NCBI RefSeq assembly: GCF_005116575.1
Contig: NZ_SWCN01000001.1
Span: 310,001 to 374,000 of the forward strand
DNA length: 64,000 bases
Source: Desulforhopalus sp. IMCC35007
Lineage (GTDB): Bacteria; Desulfobacterota; Desulfobulbia; Desulfobulbales; Desulfocapsaceae
Direction: 5' to 3'
Shown: positions 8,823 through 19,100 of the stretch, piece by piece
Layout: the number at the start of each line of letters is the position of its first letter
Position numbering within the stretch: the first letter of the stretch is position 1
Made by a program: the position numbers and the translations under genes
The notes under the pieces: model-generated
What the model saw: the letters and a program-made list of their open reading frames with translations, nothing else
Database searches by the model: none
Told to the model about the DNA's origin: nothing

Positions 8823-11627
8823 ATGAAACGTTTTTACATAGTAATCTGCCTGTTGCTGGTGAATATCCTCATATATTCATTGTCACCAGCCGACTCTGCA
8901 CAATCACGAACAATCCGTATCGCAGCCTTCAATTTTTATCCGACACTTTTTCAGGCCAAAGATGGTTCAGTGCAAGGCTTTTATGTAGACTTCCTTAAAG
9001 AGATCGCAAAACGCGAAGACTGGAATATAGAATATGTCTACGGAAATTGGTCAGATGGCCTTGCTCGTATAAAATCAGGAGAAGTTGATCTACTCACCAA
9101 TGTTGCATTTACCAATGAACGTGGTCAGTTCCTAGATTACAGCAAAGTCCCGCTGCTCACCGTTTGGGCGGAACTTTATGTCAAAGGTGGTTCATCTATA
9201 GACAGCATTAAAGGAGTGAAAGGTAAGAAAGTTGCTCTCATGAAGGGTGATTTTAATGCTGCCAACTTCAAAAATCTTGTGGAAAAGTTGGAGATACCTT
9301 GCACCTATGTTGAACTCGGTGATTTTGAAGAAGTGTTCAAAGCAATTTCCTCCAATGAGGTAGATGCAGGTGTTGTTAACAATACTTTTGGAGCTGCCAA
9401 ACAGCGTGAGTACGGAGTTCAATCTTCGGGGGTAGTATTCAACCCCTTTGACATATACTTTACCGCAGCAAAAGGCAAGAACACCCAAGTTCTGGTAACC
9501 CTTGACAAGTATCTTGCCGAATGGCGTAAGGTGGAAGACTCTCCTTATCATCAGGCCCGCGAAAGATGGTCCCACAAAAGCGTATCAATCATGAAAGTTA
9601 CACCGGCATCGATACGCCAAATAATCATATTTTTCATCCTTACATCTTGCATCGCCATAGCTTTTGTCTTTGTTCTACGCATTCAGGTCAGAAGGAAAAC
9701 TGCAGCACTCAAACAACAGATCGAAATACGTGCCGAGGCTGAGGAAAGGTTCCTGCTTGCAATGAAGGCTTCTAGAGATGGTTTGTTCGACTGGAACCTT
9801 GAAACCAACGAGATTTATTACTCCCCGGCATGGAAAAAAATGCTCGGATATGAGGATCATGAACTTCCCAATGATTTTTCCGTTTGGGAAAATACTACTG
9901 ATCCTGAGGATGTGAAAAAATCGTGGGAACTACAGCAGAAGCTGATTTCGAAGAAAATCGATCGATTTGTAGTCGAATTTAAAATGAAACATAAAGATGG
10001 CCATAGGGTTGATATTCTCTCGCGGGCAGAGGCTTTTTTCAACGATAGCGGCCAAGCAATAAGAATTGTTGGTACTCATACAAATATCAGTGATCGCAAA
10101 CGGGCCGAGGAGGAACTACGTGAAAGCGAGGAACGAAATCGACAAATCCTTCATTCTTCTATTGATGGTTTCTGGCGAGTAGACAGCCAAGCTCGTCTGA
10201 TTGAAGTCAACGATGCTTATTGCCGCATGAGCGGCTATAGCCGTGAAGAGTTATTGACTATGGCTGTCCAAGATGTAGAGGCTTTGGAAACAGCCGAAGC
10301 CGTCGCTGCAAGGATCAAACGCATCATCACAAACGGCTCTGATCGCTTCACAACCAGTCACCGTCGAAAGGATGGACGTATATTTGAAGTTGAAGCAAGT
10401 ATACAATACAGGTCTGGTAAAGATGGAGGAGAATTTGTAGTCTTTCTACGTGATGTCACCGAAAAAAAACTCCTGGAGTCGCAACTTCTTCAGGCCCAGA
10501 AACTCGAGGCCATTGGCACTCTCGCCGGGGGGATTGCCCATGACTTTAACAATATTCTTGGAGCAATAATCGGCTATTCGGAAATGGTTCGGGATGATCT
10601 GGCTCCTGAATCGCCATGTATCCACGGCATCAATCAGGTTTTAAAAGCCAGCCATCGGGCCAAGGACCTGGTCAAACAGATACTTGCATTCAGCCGTCAT
10701 GTTGAAGACCAGAAAAGGCCTATGCATCCGGCAGTGATCGTCAAGGAAGCCATTTCCCTGCTGCGTTCTTCCTTACCGATGACCATTACCATCGAGCAGG
10801 ATATCGATCCAGATGCAGGAAGCGTTCTGGCCGATCCGACCCAGTTTCACCAGATTGTCATGAACCTGTGTACTAATGCCTTCCAAGCTATGGAGGTTAA
10901 GGGAGGCACGCTCACTATTTCCTTGCAGAAAATAATTCTTTCTCAGGAAGATCTTGCCATGGAACCGGATCTACAACCAGGGAGCTTTGTGCAACTGTTA
11001 ATCAAAGATACCGGCGAAGGGATTCCTCTTGAGACCAGGGAAAGGATCTTCGACCCCTTCTTTACAACAAAAGAGGTGGGCAAAGGGACCGGCCTTGGTC
11101 TTTCCATGGTCTATAGCATTGTCAAGAGTTCAGGAGGATCGATCATCTGCGATAGCCGGCTCGGGGAAGGCTCCGAGTTTCGGATCATCCTGCCGGCGCT
11201 GGAGGATCAAGTAGTTGAGGAAAGCGGATCAACGGAACTCCCCCCCCACGGTAAGGAACATATTCTGTTCATCGACGATGAAGAGATGTTGGCGGAGTTG
11301 GGTCAAGCCGTGCTTAAACGATTGGGCTACGAAGTGACCACCAGAAGAAACAGCCTGGATGCTTTGACGACATTTCAGAATCAACCGGATGCCTTTGATA
11401 TGATCATTACTGATCAGACCATGCCTGGGATGACCGGTGTCGATCTTGCACGGCGTATTCTACAAATACACCCTCGGATGCCGATCATTCTCTGCACCGG
11501 ATACAGCAGCCAGGTCAGCGAAGAAACGGCCAAGGCTGCCGGCATCAAAGGGTTTGCCTTTAAGCCGATGACCCAAAAAGATATTGCCGAGCTGATCAGG
11601 AAAATTTTGGATGAGCAAAAGCAGTAA
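8823..11627 (+). CDS. periplasmic solute-binding PAS hybrid histidine kinase
   Basis: A 934-residue membrane sensor kinase. A signal peptide (1-26, hydrophobic, ending SADSA-like) leads into a bacterial extracellular solute-binding family 3 domain (about 28-255, [13 protein letters not shown], with [13 protein letters not shown] and [13 protein letters not shown]), as in amino-acid-binding proteins. A transmembrane helix (about 268-290) follows, then two PAS domains (about 310-425 and 430-555), a DHp domain with [17 protein letters not shown], a CA domain ([28 protein letters not shown]) and a receiver with LFIDDEE and [15 protein letters not shown] lies just before the ATG. The ligand is unknown. 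No response regulator with an output domain is adjacent; the gene stands alone between two copies of a dispersed repeat. Confidence 0.92.
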   Translation: MKRFYIVICLLLVNILIYSLSPADSAQSRTIRIAAFNFYPTLFQAKDGSVQGFYVDFLKEIAKREDWNIEYVYGNWSDGLARIKSGEVDLLTNVAFTNERGQFLDYSKVPLLTVWAELYVKGGSSIDSIKGVKGKKVALMKGDFNAANFKNLVEKLEIPCTYVELGDFEEVFKAISSNEVDAGVVNNTFGAAKQREYGVQSSGVVFNPFDIYFTAAKGKNTQVLVTLDKYLAEWRKVEDSPYHQARERWSHKSVSIMKVTPASIRQIIIFFILTSCIAIAFVFVLRIQVRRKTAALKQQIEIRAEAEERFLLAMKASRDGLFDWNLETNEIYYSPAWKKMLGYEDHELPNDFSVWENTTDPEDVKKSWELQQKLISKKIDRFVVEFKMKHKDGHRVDILSRAEAFFNDSGQAIRIVGTHTNISDRKRAEEELRESEERNRQILHSSIDGFWRVDSQARLIEVNDAYCRMSGYSREELLTMAVQDVEALETAEAVAARIKRIITNGSDRFTTSHRRKDGRIFEVEASIQYRSGKDGGEFVVFLRDVTEKKLLESQLLQAQKLEAIGTLAGGIAHDFNNILGAIIGYSEMVRDDLAPESPCIHGINQVLKASHRAKDLVKQILAFSRHVEDQKRPMHPAVIVKEAISLLRSSLPMTITIEQDIDPDAGSVLADPTQFHQIVMNLCTNAFQAMEVKGGTLTISLQKIILSQEDLAMEPDLQPGSFVQLLIKDTGEGIPLETRERIFDPFFTTKEVGKGTGLGLSMVYSIVKSSGGSIICDSRLGEGSEFRIILPALEDQVVEESGSTELPPHGKEHILFIDDEEMLAELGQAVLKRLGYEVTTRRNSLDALTTFQNQPDAFDMIITDQTMPGMTGVDLARRILQIHPRMPIILCTGYSSQVSEETAKAAGIKGFAFKPMTQKDIAELIRKILDEQKQ

Positions 11628-12336
11628 TTGGCCGGGTCGCCGGAACAGGTCGAGTGAAAACAAATTCAACCAGTACAAAGGAAAATCTTGGAAAAACCTG
11701 GTTTTTTGGTTGAAATTGTTTGTCGGAGTAAGCGGAATACTGCCAGAGCGAAGTTGTAACCCTTGAATTTGTAATCTGAATTTATCTTTATACTGTTCTC
11801 AAAAAAATCAGTCGGTTTCGTAATCCTAACAGCAAAAATGCAATTTCAGATGAGAACTTATCCATGAGAAGGTGAGGTGTCCTTAAACCTAGAAACCATA
11901 AACTTCTACCTGTAAATGTCACCGGGATAATGCTAATGGAATTGTCCCAAATGGAGCATTTTAAAATCCAAAAGAATCCAGAAAATATTTGCAGGTCACT
12001 TTGACATAAGCGTCAGGCAACGAGGTTGATAGTAACTGATTCTCAGTTATCGCGCCCGAAACAACAACACTATTGCCCAGTTTACGTTGAAGATTAGCAC
12101 TGCCAACGCAAACCAATTAGTTGATTCGCCTGGTGAGGGTGTTTTCTGAAAATCGTATAAATATTGACAATATACCAATATCACTACCAGAAAGGAGCAA
12201 TGGGCTCTCTTATAAATTTAAAAGTATCGCAGAAGAAATGGTTTTATAATTGAGCTTTTTGGATTCTGACTTTTCCTGACCCTCACAACCGCCTAGCTCG
12301 TTTGAATATTTCATATCCAATCCGGCCAGCAGTTAC
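11628..12336. other. spacer between convergent genes
   Basis: About 700 bp between the end of the sensor kinase and the end of the NIT-domain chemoreceptor. It contains repeat copy B and no credible coding frame. A T-rich stretch near 11700 with weak dyad symmetry might be a terminator for the kinase, but no clean stem with a T-run is present. Confidence 0.55.
11821..12040. repeat. dispersed non-coding repeat, copy B (left arm only)
   Basis: It aligns over about 220 bp with the left arm of copy A, from the cctaacagcaaaaa segment through TATCCATGA, TGTCACCGGGAT, AATGGAGCATTTT, a 26-bp identical block at 11975-12000, and GTCAGGCAACG to GTTGATAGTAACTGA. The right arm of copy A is not found after it. 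It sits at the 3' side of both neighbouring genes, so it is not needed as a promoter there. Confidence 0.7.
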
Positions 12337-14385
12337 TCAGACCTTGAAACGATCTGTGACGTCCTGCATCTGCGATGTTAACCTGTTAAGATTCTCCGCG
12401 CTCTGGCGCACCATATTGCTATTGTTGCTCAGTTCTTGTGAGGAATGACTGACTTCAGCAATATCTTGAGCTACTTCACCGGAAACCTCAGATACCTGGG
12501 AAACGTTATTTGCCACTTCCTGGATGCCAACGGAAGCTTGTTCGATATTTTCGGCGATAGCATTAGTCGTGGCTGTCTGATTTTCTACGGCGGAGGCAAT
12601 GGAGTCAACAATGGTGTTCACCTCGTTGATGACTCGAAGTATCTCCTGGATTTCGGTCACAGTCTTGCCGGTTGAGTTCTGGATACCCTGAATTTTAGTG
12701 TTGATTTCTACAGTGGCTCCGGCAGTCTGTCTGGCCAGTTCCTTGATCTCGTTGGCCACTACCGCAAATCCTTTACCTGCTTCCCCTGCCCGTGCGGCCT
12801 CAATAGTGGCGTTTAAGGCCAAAAGGTTGGTTTGTTCAGAGATCTCGGTGATGGTTTCGGTCACTCTACCAATTTCCTGAGCGGCATCCCCCAAGGCGCT
12901 GATCAGCTCATAGGAACTCTGGGTTCGGATAACAGCCTCACCGGTCATTTTTCGGGCATTTTTGGTGTTATTGGCAATTTCCTTGCCGGCGGCGGCAATA
13001 GAACCAGTGGACTCGGCAACCGAGCTGACGTTGACGGCAGCCTCTTCCACTGCCGCAGCCACGCTGTTCATGTTGATGCTCATCTCTTCGGCGGCGGCGG
13101 CAACACCGTTGGACCTGTTCTGGATGTTGGTAGTAGCCCCGCTCATCTTTTCGGCCAGGGTTGCCAGTTCCTGTCCAGAATGGTTGAGGGTCACTCCGCT
13201 GTCCTGGATCTGTTTGATCATCCCGCCCAACGTGCTGAGCAGTTTGTCGATGCCGCGCCCCAGGACCCCGATCTCATCTTTGGCCGTGAATCCCATGCGT
13301 TTGGTCAGATCACCTTCACCTTCAGCAAGATCAAGGGCAACGTTGGTTGCCTTGTTCAAACCTTTGATCAAGCTCAGGGATGTTTTCAGCATGAGTATAA
13401 TACTGGCTGTGAGAATGACAACAAAGCTGACCAGTATCACTGTCAGTTTTGTCTGCATAACTTTGACCTGCACTGTGGCAGTTTGAATAATATTTTTTGC
13501 GAGCTCGTCATCTACGGTCTTAAGAAGGTTGATCTTGTCGGTGATGGTTTTAAACCAGAATTCTGGGTCAACGCCAAAGATCTTGGAGCTGTCGAGGCCA
13601 ACGGTCAAAGCTACTTGTCGCATACGCTCCACCCCATCCACAGCAGTTCCCTGAACAGTGGTTTCATATATTTTCTGAGAGTCTGGTGTTGCTTCGGAAC
13701 GAAAAGCGGCGAGATAGTTCTCTTGGGCGGCCAATAGTTGTTGAAAACGGTTATAAGTCTCGGTGGTGAATGAACCCTTGCTGAAAACGGCACTCATAGT
13801 TGCCCGCTCTATCCCAGCCCGCTCCTTACTTTGTAGAAAATTGACATAGGCAAAGAGTTGAGTAGTTATGCGAGGGTTATTACTGCGATGACTGGTAGCG
13901 GAAATCGTATTAAGGAGTGTTTCGATAAGAGCAGTGTAATAGCTGACTGCTTCTTTGGCTTCTATCTGTTGGCTGGTGATCTTTTGCCGGGTTGTAGAAA
14001 GCGTATTAAGGATGGTGTCAACCTGACGGGTTTTATCAGACAACGCCGCTCCGGCGGGTTGTTCCTGAAGTGTCTTAAGGGATTTCTTATAGTTGAGCGC
14101 CTTTTCGTTTGTAGCTGTGTGCTGGGTACTAAGGATATCCCCAAATTTCAGACCTCTGCTGGCTAGAAAGCCGGAAGAGGCACCACGTTCCTTTTGCAGC
14201 TCGTGAACCAGCAGGCTGATCTGTCCGCTGAACTCAACCATGGTAATGATGTTCTTATCCGAGCGGAGCTGAGTATAGGTGGTAGCCAAATTTATGCAGG
14301 AGGTGACGAGATAGCCGCACATGGGGAGCAGGACAATAAGCGCGATTTTGCTTTTGATAGAAAGATTTTGCAGGAGGCGTTTCAT
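12337..14385 (-). CDS. methyl-accepting chemotaxis protein with nitrate/nitrite-sensing (NIT) domain
   Basis: A 682-residue chemoreceptor. An N-terminal transmembrane helix (about 13-33) is followed by a periplasmic NIT domain (about 50-300) recognised by [19 protein letters not shown] and a second arginine-containing helix [16 protein letters not shown]. The NIT domain binds nitrate or nitrite in characterised proteins. Then come a second transmembrane helix (about 315-335), a HAMP linker with [13 protein letters not shown], and the signalling domain whose hairpin tip reads [18 protein letters not shown]. The C-terminus ends DRFKV with no CheR pentapeptide. AAGGA precedes the ATG. No chemotaxis kinase genes are nearby. 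In an anaerobe this could steer cells toward nitrogen oxides or away from them; the ligand is inferred from the family. Confidence 0.93.
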   Translation of the reverse strand: MKRLLQNLSIKSKIALIVLLPMCGYLVTSCINLATTYTQLRSDKNIITMVEFSGQISLLVHELQKERGASSGFLASRGLKFGDILSTQHTATNEKALNYKKSLKTLQEQPAGAALSDKTRQVDTILNTLSTTRQKITSQQIEAKEAVSYYTALIETLLNTISATSHRSNNPRITTQLFAYVNFLQSKERAGIERATMSAVFSKGSFTTETYNRFQQLLAAQENYLAAFRSEATPDSQKIYETTVQGTAVDGVERMRQVALTVGLDSSKIFGVDPEFWFKTITDKINLLKTVDDELAKNIIQTATVQVKVMQTKLTVILVSFVVILTASIILMLKTSLSLIKGLNKATNVALDLAEGEGDLTKRMGFTAKDEIGVLGRGIDKLLSTLGGMIKQIQDSGVTLNHSGQELATLAEKMSGATTNIQNRSNGVAAAAEEMSINMNSVAAAVEEAAVNVSSVAESTGSIAAAGKEIANNTKNARKMTGEAVIRTQSSYELISALGDAAQEIGRVTETITEISEQTNLLALNATIEAARAGEAGKGFAVVANEIKELARQTAGATVEINTKIQGIQNSTGKTVTEIQEILRVINEVNTIVDSIASAVENQTATTNAIAENIEQASVGIQEVANNVSQVSEVSGEVAQDIAEVSHSSQELSNNSNMVRQSAENLNRLTSQMQDVTDRFKV

Positions 14386-14946
14386 TCGGTTTTTCCTTGT
14401 TAATATTTTATGATCGCATGGGGGGAATAGCTGGCGATATTCAGTCCAATGTTTTGCTGCTTATCGATATCATAATAAATTCTTGCGGGAAAGTGAAATT
14501 ATGGATCTTTACTATGATTTAATGATTCTATGTATTTTTTGATTAGCTGAATATCATGGAAAAAGTTTTTACAATATTTGTTGTAGTGTGTCAGCTTATT
14601 CCTGATCATTTTCATCTCGATTTTTTCATAAAAACATGCCCAAAATGGAGCAATTCAAAAACCTAGATTCTTTCAGGTTGTCATTGCTGGTCACTTCAGA
14701 TCGAGTGTCAGGCAGAGTGCCAGATAGTAACTGAAACACGACACGATTTGTCGAATCGCTACCCGCACTGCTAAGAAAGTACTATCAACGCCGAAGATGG
14801 TCAAAAATGGAGCATTTTCTCGGTTGATTCTGGAATTATCAACAATTCAGAGTGCTGCATTTGCAGCTGGTTTTCTGGAGATGATTTTGATTTTTACCTC
14901 GAACCCATCGCATGGTCCGATGTTCTTGAAAGATAGGAATCTTCAA
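14386..14946. other. spacer upstream of the NIT-domain chemoreceptor
   Basis: About 560 bp between the start of the chemoreceptor and the end of the LysE-type gene. It holds repeat copy C. AT-rich DNA at 14400-14640 probably contains the chemoreceptor promoter, but no clear box pair can be assigned. A plus-strand frame at 14797-15108 runs antisense into the transporter and has no protein character. Confidence 0.5.
14636..14833. repeat. dispersed two-arm non-coding repeat, copy C
   Basis: The left arm (14640-14733) has AAAATGGAGCA, GGTCACTTC, GAGTGTCAGGCA and GATAGTAACTGA. The right arm (about 14778-14833) has GTACTATCAACGCC, GATGGTCA and AAATGGAGCATTTTC. The order and spacing match copy A, with the inverted GATAGTA / TACTATC pair about 50 bp apart. 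It lies upstream of the chemoreceptor. Confidence 0.65.
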
Positions 14947-15579
14947 CTACCCAACTGCCAACCATACACCCACAACCATCATCAAGCAACCAGCAACCCT
15001 GTTCAACAATCGAACATTGCTCTTTTGGTTGAGAAGATATCGCAATGTCTTCCCACCACTTGCGTATATGAACATACAGCAAAATTCGATAACAAGAATC
15101 ACTGTTAACATGGTCATCATCTGTGGAGTCAATGGGTATTGAGGGTTAATGAAAGGTGGCAAAAGAGAAATCATGAATGCCCACCCCTTGGGATTCGCGA
15201 TGGCAGTCACAAATCCCTGGAGAGCAAGACCACGGCGACTGACATCCTGTATATCAGCGCTATTAACAGTGATAGCCATTTTGCCCTTTGAAAGCCATAA
15301 CTGTATTCCCAGATATAAAAGGTATGCACCACCAACATATTTAAAAATTTGAAACACTGCCGGGTAATTCAACATTATGGAGGCCACCCCCACAACGGCA
15401 GCAACACATACCAACCCTACCCCAAGCAGTTCTCCCCACATCATCCAAAACGTACGCCTTACTCCCAAGGTCATCCCTAAGGTCATAGAAAGCGTCATAC
15501 ACATTCCCGGGGTAGCTGAAACGAAAAAGAATGTTGAAACAAATATGACAAGGCTTGAGGTTTCTATTTCAGGGATCAT
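14947..15579 (-). CDS. LysE/RhtB-family amino acid exporter
   Basis: A 210-residue inner-membrane protein with about six hydrophobic helices. The first helix carries the family motif region FVSATPGMCMTLSM (equivalent to the usual ALTPGPNM), and later segments include GAYLLYLGIQLW and GFVTAIANPKGWAFMISLLP, typical of the LysE/RhtB translocators that export amino acids or their analogues. The frame could open 36 codons earlier, but a start at the ATG at 15579 gives the normal family length and places the first helix at the N-terminus. The ribosome site is weak for every choice. It is isolated from neighbours by spacers on both sides, and its substrate cannot be deduced. Confidence 0.85.
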   Translation of the reverse strand: MIPEIETSSLVIFVSTFFFVSATPGMCMTLSMTLGMTLGVRRTFWMMWGELLGVGLVCVAAVVGVASIMLNYPAVFQIFKYVGGAYLLYLGIQLWLSKGKMAITVNSADIQDVSRRGLALQGFVTAIANPKGWAFMISLLPPFINPQYPLTPQMMTMLTVILVIEFCCMFIYASGGKTLRYLLNQKSNVRLLNRVAGCLMMVVGVWLAVG

Positions 15580-16135
15580 GTGTGTGTCATTCTCAATTAA
15601 CAATAAATATTTAAACAGGAACGTTTTTGCATACATCTCGCCATGTGTTGCTCCTGTACGCCGATTAGCCAGCACCTTTCTTAGCAATCCAACATTAACA
15701 GTTGATTGTTACTCATTGCACCTTTACAGGATTATTTTATATACACTTTCTGATCTACTTGTACATCCAGTTACTACCGTTTTGGGCTAACACCCTATCC
15801 TTAAGTGTCAGGCACCGTGGTCGATTCTAACTGATATAGCGAGCACTAAATTACTCTAGCGCTCAATCTTTTGCCGACCTTGCTCAAATCTAAGATAATT
15901 ACAGAAAAAAACCGGAGATAAACAAACCCTTACGAGGTTAACTAATCAAAATCGATAGGAGCTATATGAGTTTCGATCGCTGTTGAGGTCGAATATAGGT
16001 ACACGCCAAATCTGACCCTACCCGCCAACGCCCACCAGGCAAGGCTTTTCGGCTAGGCGTGTTCCACAAGCCGTAACCCCAGGCATGAAAGTAGCCGATA
16101 CCGAGCACTTTACTGACCATTCATTCCGAATCAAC
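15580..16135. other. spacer with repeat fragment and hairpin
   Basis: About 550 bp between the LysE-type gene and the end of the eight-PAS kinase. It contains a short repeat fragment (copy D). An imperfect hairpin at about 16022-16062 (AACGCC pairing with GGCGTGTT) lies 3' of the kinase and may mark its transcript end, although no T-run follows. No gene is supported here. Confidence 0.45.
15801..15836. repeat. dispersed repeat fragment, copy D
   Basis: It reads AAGTGTCAGGCACCGTGG then TCGATTCTAACTGATA, matching the GTCAGGCA...GTTGATAGTAACTGA core of copies A-C with a few changes. It lies upstream of the LysE-type gene. GTGTCAGGCACC resembles the ends of REP-associated elements in other genomes; that resemblance is from memory. 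Confidence 0.5.
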
Positions 16136-19100
16136 TCAGTCATTCATCACTTCCGCCAACACCGCCTGCAGTTCCACCATCTGATATGGCTTGTGCAAAA
16201 AGGCCTGCGGACGCTCGGGATGATCGCCTATCAGCACCTGCGCTTCATCGTGGCCGCTGCAGAGGATCACCGGGATATTAGGTGAAAGCTTGCGCAGGGA
16301 CGCCAGAGTCTCCCAGCCATTCATGCGGGGCATAGTCACGTCTGAAACAACGCAGTGGATCTCATTTTGATGCCGGGCAAACATCTCCATCGCCTCAAAA
16401 CCATCTTTTGCTGCAAGTACCGTATAGCCAAGGCGCATGATCATGGTCGTTGCCATATCTCGGGTCATTTCCTCATCTTCAATGAGCAGCACCGTGATGC
16501 TCCCTTCTCTTGCCGAAATTGGCGCAGTTTTGTCGAGTTGCTGCGGAATTTCTCCTGCTGACAGTGGTAGAAACACTCGGAAGGTCGTCCCCTGGTCTCC
16601 GGTTGCCACCGTGATAACACCGTCATGCGCCCTTACAATCCCTAAAACCACCGGTAGACCAAGACCTCTACCGGTGAACTTGGTGGAAAAAAACGGGTCA
16701 AAAATTTTATCGATGGCCTCCTTCGCAATGCCGCAGCCGTTGTCCGTTATCTCCAGGCAGGCATAGTCTGGATTCTCCGCTTGCCAGTCGGCGGGATACC
16801 TGTGTACTTCCGAAATATCCGTTTGACAAACGGTTTTAACGGCCAGACTGATTGTTCCCTGATTATTGTCTATGGCCTCTCGGGCATTGGTGATGAGGTG
16901 GGCCAGCATCTGCTCTATTTGATTGGCGTTAGCTTTGACGACAGGGCCATGGGATGGAAAGTTGACCTTAAGAAGAAGACCATGTGGGTTTTTCGCTCGA
17001 AGCAGTGGCAGACTCCGGCGGCAGGATTCGGACAGGTCCAGCGGTACTTGTATGCCAGTTGTTTGTCCGAGGTAGGTGAGCATCAGGCCGCTCACCTGCG
17101 CCGCCTTGAGGGCTCCCTGCATGGCATTTGTAAGTATTGTTATGGGTTTTGCATCCCGTGGCAGATCCTCAATGGCCATGTCCAGATTGCCGATCACGAC
17201 ACCAAGCTGGTTGTTGAAGATATGGGCAATGGCACCGGCCATACGCCCCAGGCTCTCAGCCTTCTGGGCTTGAGTGAGTTGGGCTCGGAGTTTCTTCCGT
17301 TCCGTCTCAGCCTGCTTGCGCATGGTGATGTCCTGCCCGATGGCCAAAAGACCGACAGTACGGCCTTCTTTGTCCTTAAGAGTTTTGTCGTTCCACTCCA
17401 CAAGAATCCTTCGGCCGTCTTTGGCGATGATCGGATTCACGTTGCCACTCGTATGGATATCATTAACGGCTTTTTCGAAAAGGGGTTTGATGGTACGACT
17501 GGTTTCCGGTGTCAAAAACGTCTCGAACCAGTCCTTACCTTTGACCTCATCCAAAGCATAGCCGACCAGTTTCTCCATGTAGGGGTTGAAACGGATAATG
17601 CGCCCCTGGGCGTCCAAGACCAAAATGATTGCCTGGGCGGTTTCAATCAGGCTTTCGGAAAAGTCGCGTTGCTCTCTTAATGCTTCCTCCGCCCGCTTGC
17701 GCTCGGTGATGTCGATCATGACGGACAGAAAGCACTCACGCCCCTGGCTGCGAATGACTTCTCCAGAAAAGAGGCCGTCGCGAAGCATGCCGTCTTTTCG
17801 CAGAACCTGAAGCTCGTAGTTCGCGATGCGGCGCTTCGCGAGCATGATTTCGGCCACGGTGTTTTGGGCCTTGGGGTCCGCGATCAGACCCAGTTCCACG
17901 CTTGACTTGCCGATGACCTCTTCCCGCGTGTATCCTATTGTTTCGAGAAAGGCGTCGTTGACCTCTATCAATTGCCGGTCGGGAACCGAGGAAAGGGCCA
18001 TGGGGGAGGGATTGGTGAAAAAAATTCGTTCGAAGCGTTGTTGGGCTTCCTGCTGGGCACTGAGGTCCTTGCAGATGCCGAAGACGCAATCCTGTCCACT
18101 CCATTGCCCGAACCAGACGCGGGTTTCGACGGGAATTAACGTTCCGTCTTTCGCTGCCAGTGGCAAGGGGCAATGTTTTTGTTCGCCTCGAATCATAGCG
18201 GTGAAGATCCTCTCAGCTTCCGAGCGGTCTTCAGGCTGGTGCCAGTCGAGCAGATGCATGCCCTCTAGATCGTCCTCTGAGTAGCCAAGTTTATCTCGTG
18301 CCGCCTGGTTCGTAAAGAGTATGCGTCCCTCAGGCGTGGCGACAGCCATGATGTCCGTCACTGTTTCAAAGAACAAGCGGAAGTTCGCTTCGCTTTCCTT
18401 GAGGGCTGCTTCAGCCCGTTTCCGCTCGGTGATGTCCCGGCTGATGCCGAAGATACCCACCAATCTTCCATCGGCATCAAACAACGGCCATTTGTTGGTC
18501 TGGACATAACCTATTTCGCCCTTTTCGTCGTAGTACGGATCGACCTTGCCCAGCAGGGGCTTACCTTCAGAGAAGACCGGTTCTTCCTCATCTTCATAAA
18601 TTTTCGCGGTGTCAGGCGGAAAGATCTCTCGGTCGTGCTTACCCACCATATCTCGCCAATTGCGATGGCCGGTGATGCTAGCCAACGTCTGGCTACAAAA
18701 GCGAATACGGCTATCGAGGTCCTTGAAGTAAACAAAGTCGGTGGTCTGATCAAGGAACGCTTCAAAATCGCGACTGAAGGCCTGCAGCTTGGCGTCTGCC
18801 TCCTTACGGGCGGTAATATCGTGGATAATCGAAAGGAGTAATCTCTGGTTCTGAAGTGTTGTCGGACTGGAATGCACCTGTACGTCACGAATCTGCCCAT
18901 CTGCCAGCTTATGCTGAAACTCGAAGATGTTAATCTGCTTGTTGAATGCACCTGCCATTTTTTCAGCAATTTCTGTCGGTGACAAGACATTCAATTGATG
19001 GATGTTCATCTGAAGCAGGTTATCCAGAGGGAACCCGTAAAATTGAGCGGCGGCCTGATTGGCTAAAACAATCCGACCTGTGTTGGGATCAACGAGCAGC

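Noticed and set aside
8101-15836. Complete insertion sequence or composite transposon formed by repeat copies A-D
   Set aside because: No transposase or fragment of one is encoded between any pair of copies, and no target duplication could be identified.
16022-16062. attC-like or integron-type recombination site
   Set aside because: The AACGCC/GGCGTGTT arms are imperfect, inner boxes do not pair, and there is no integrase or cassette array.
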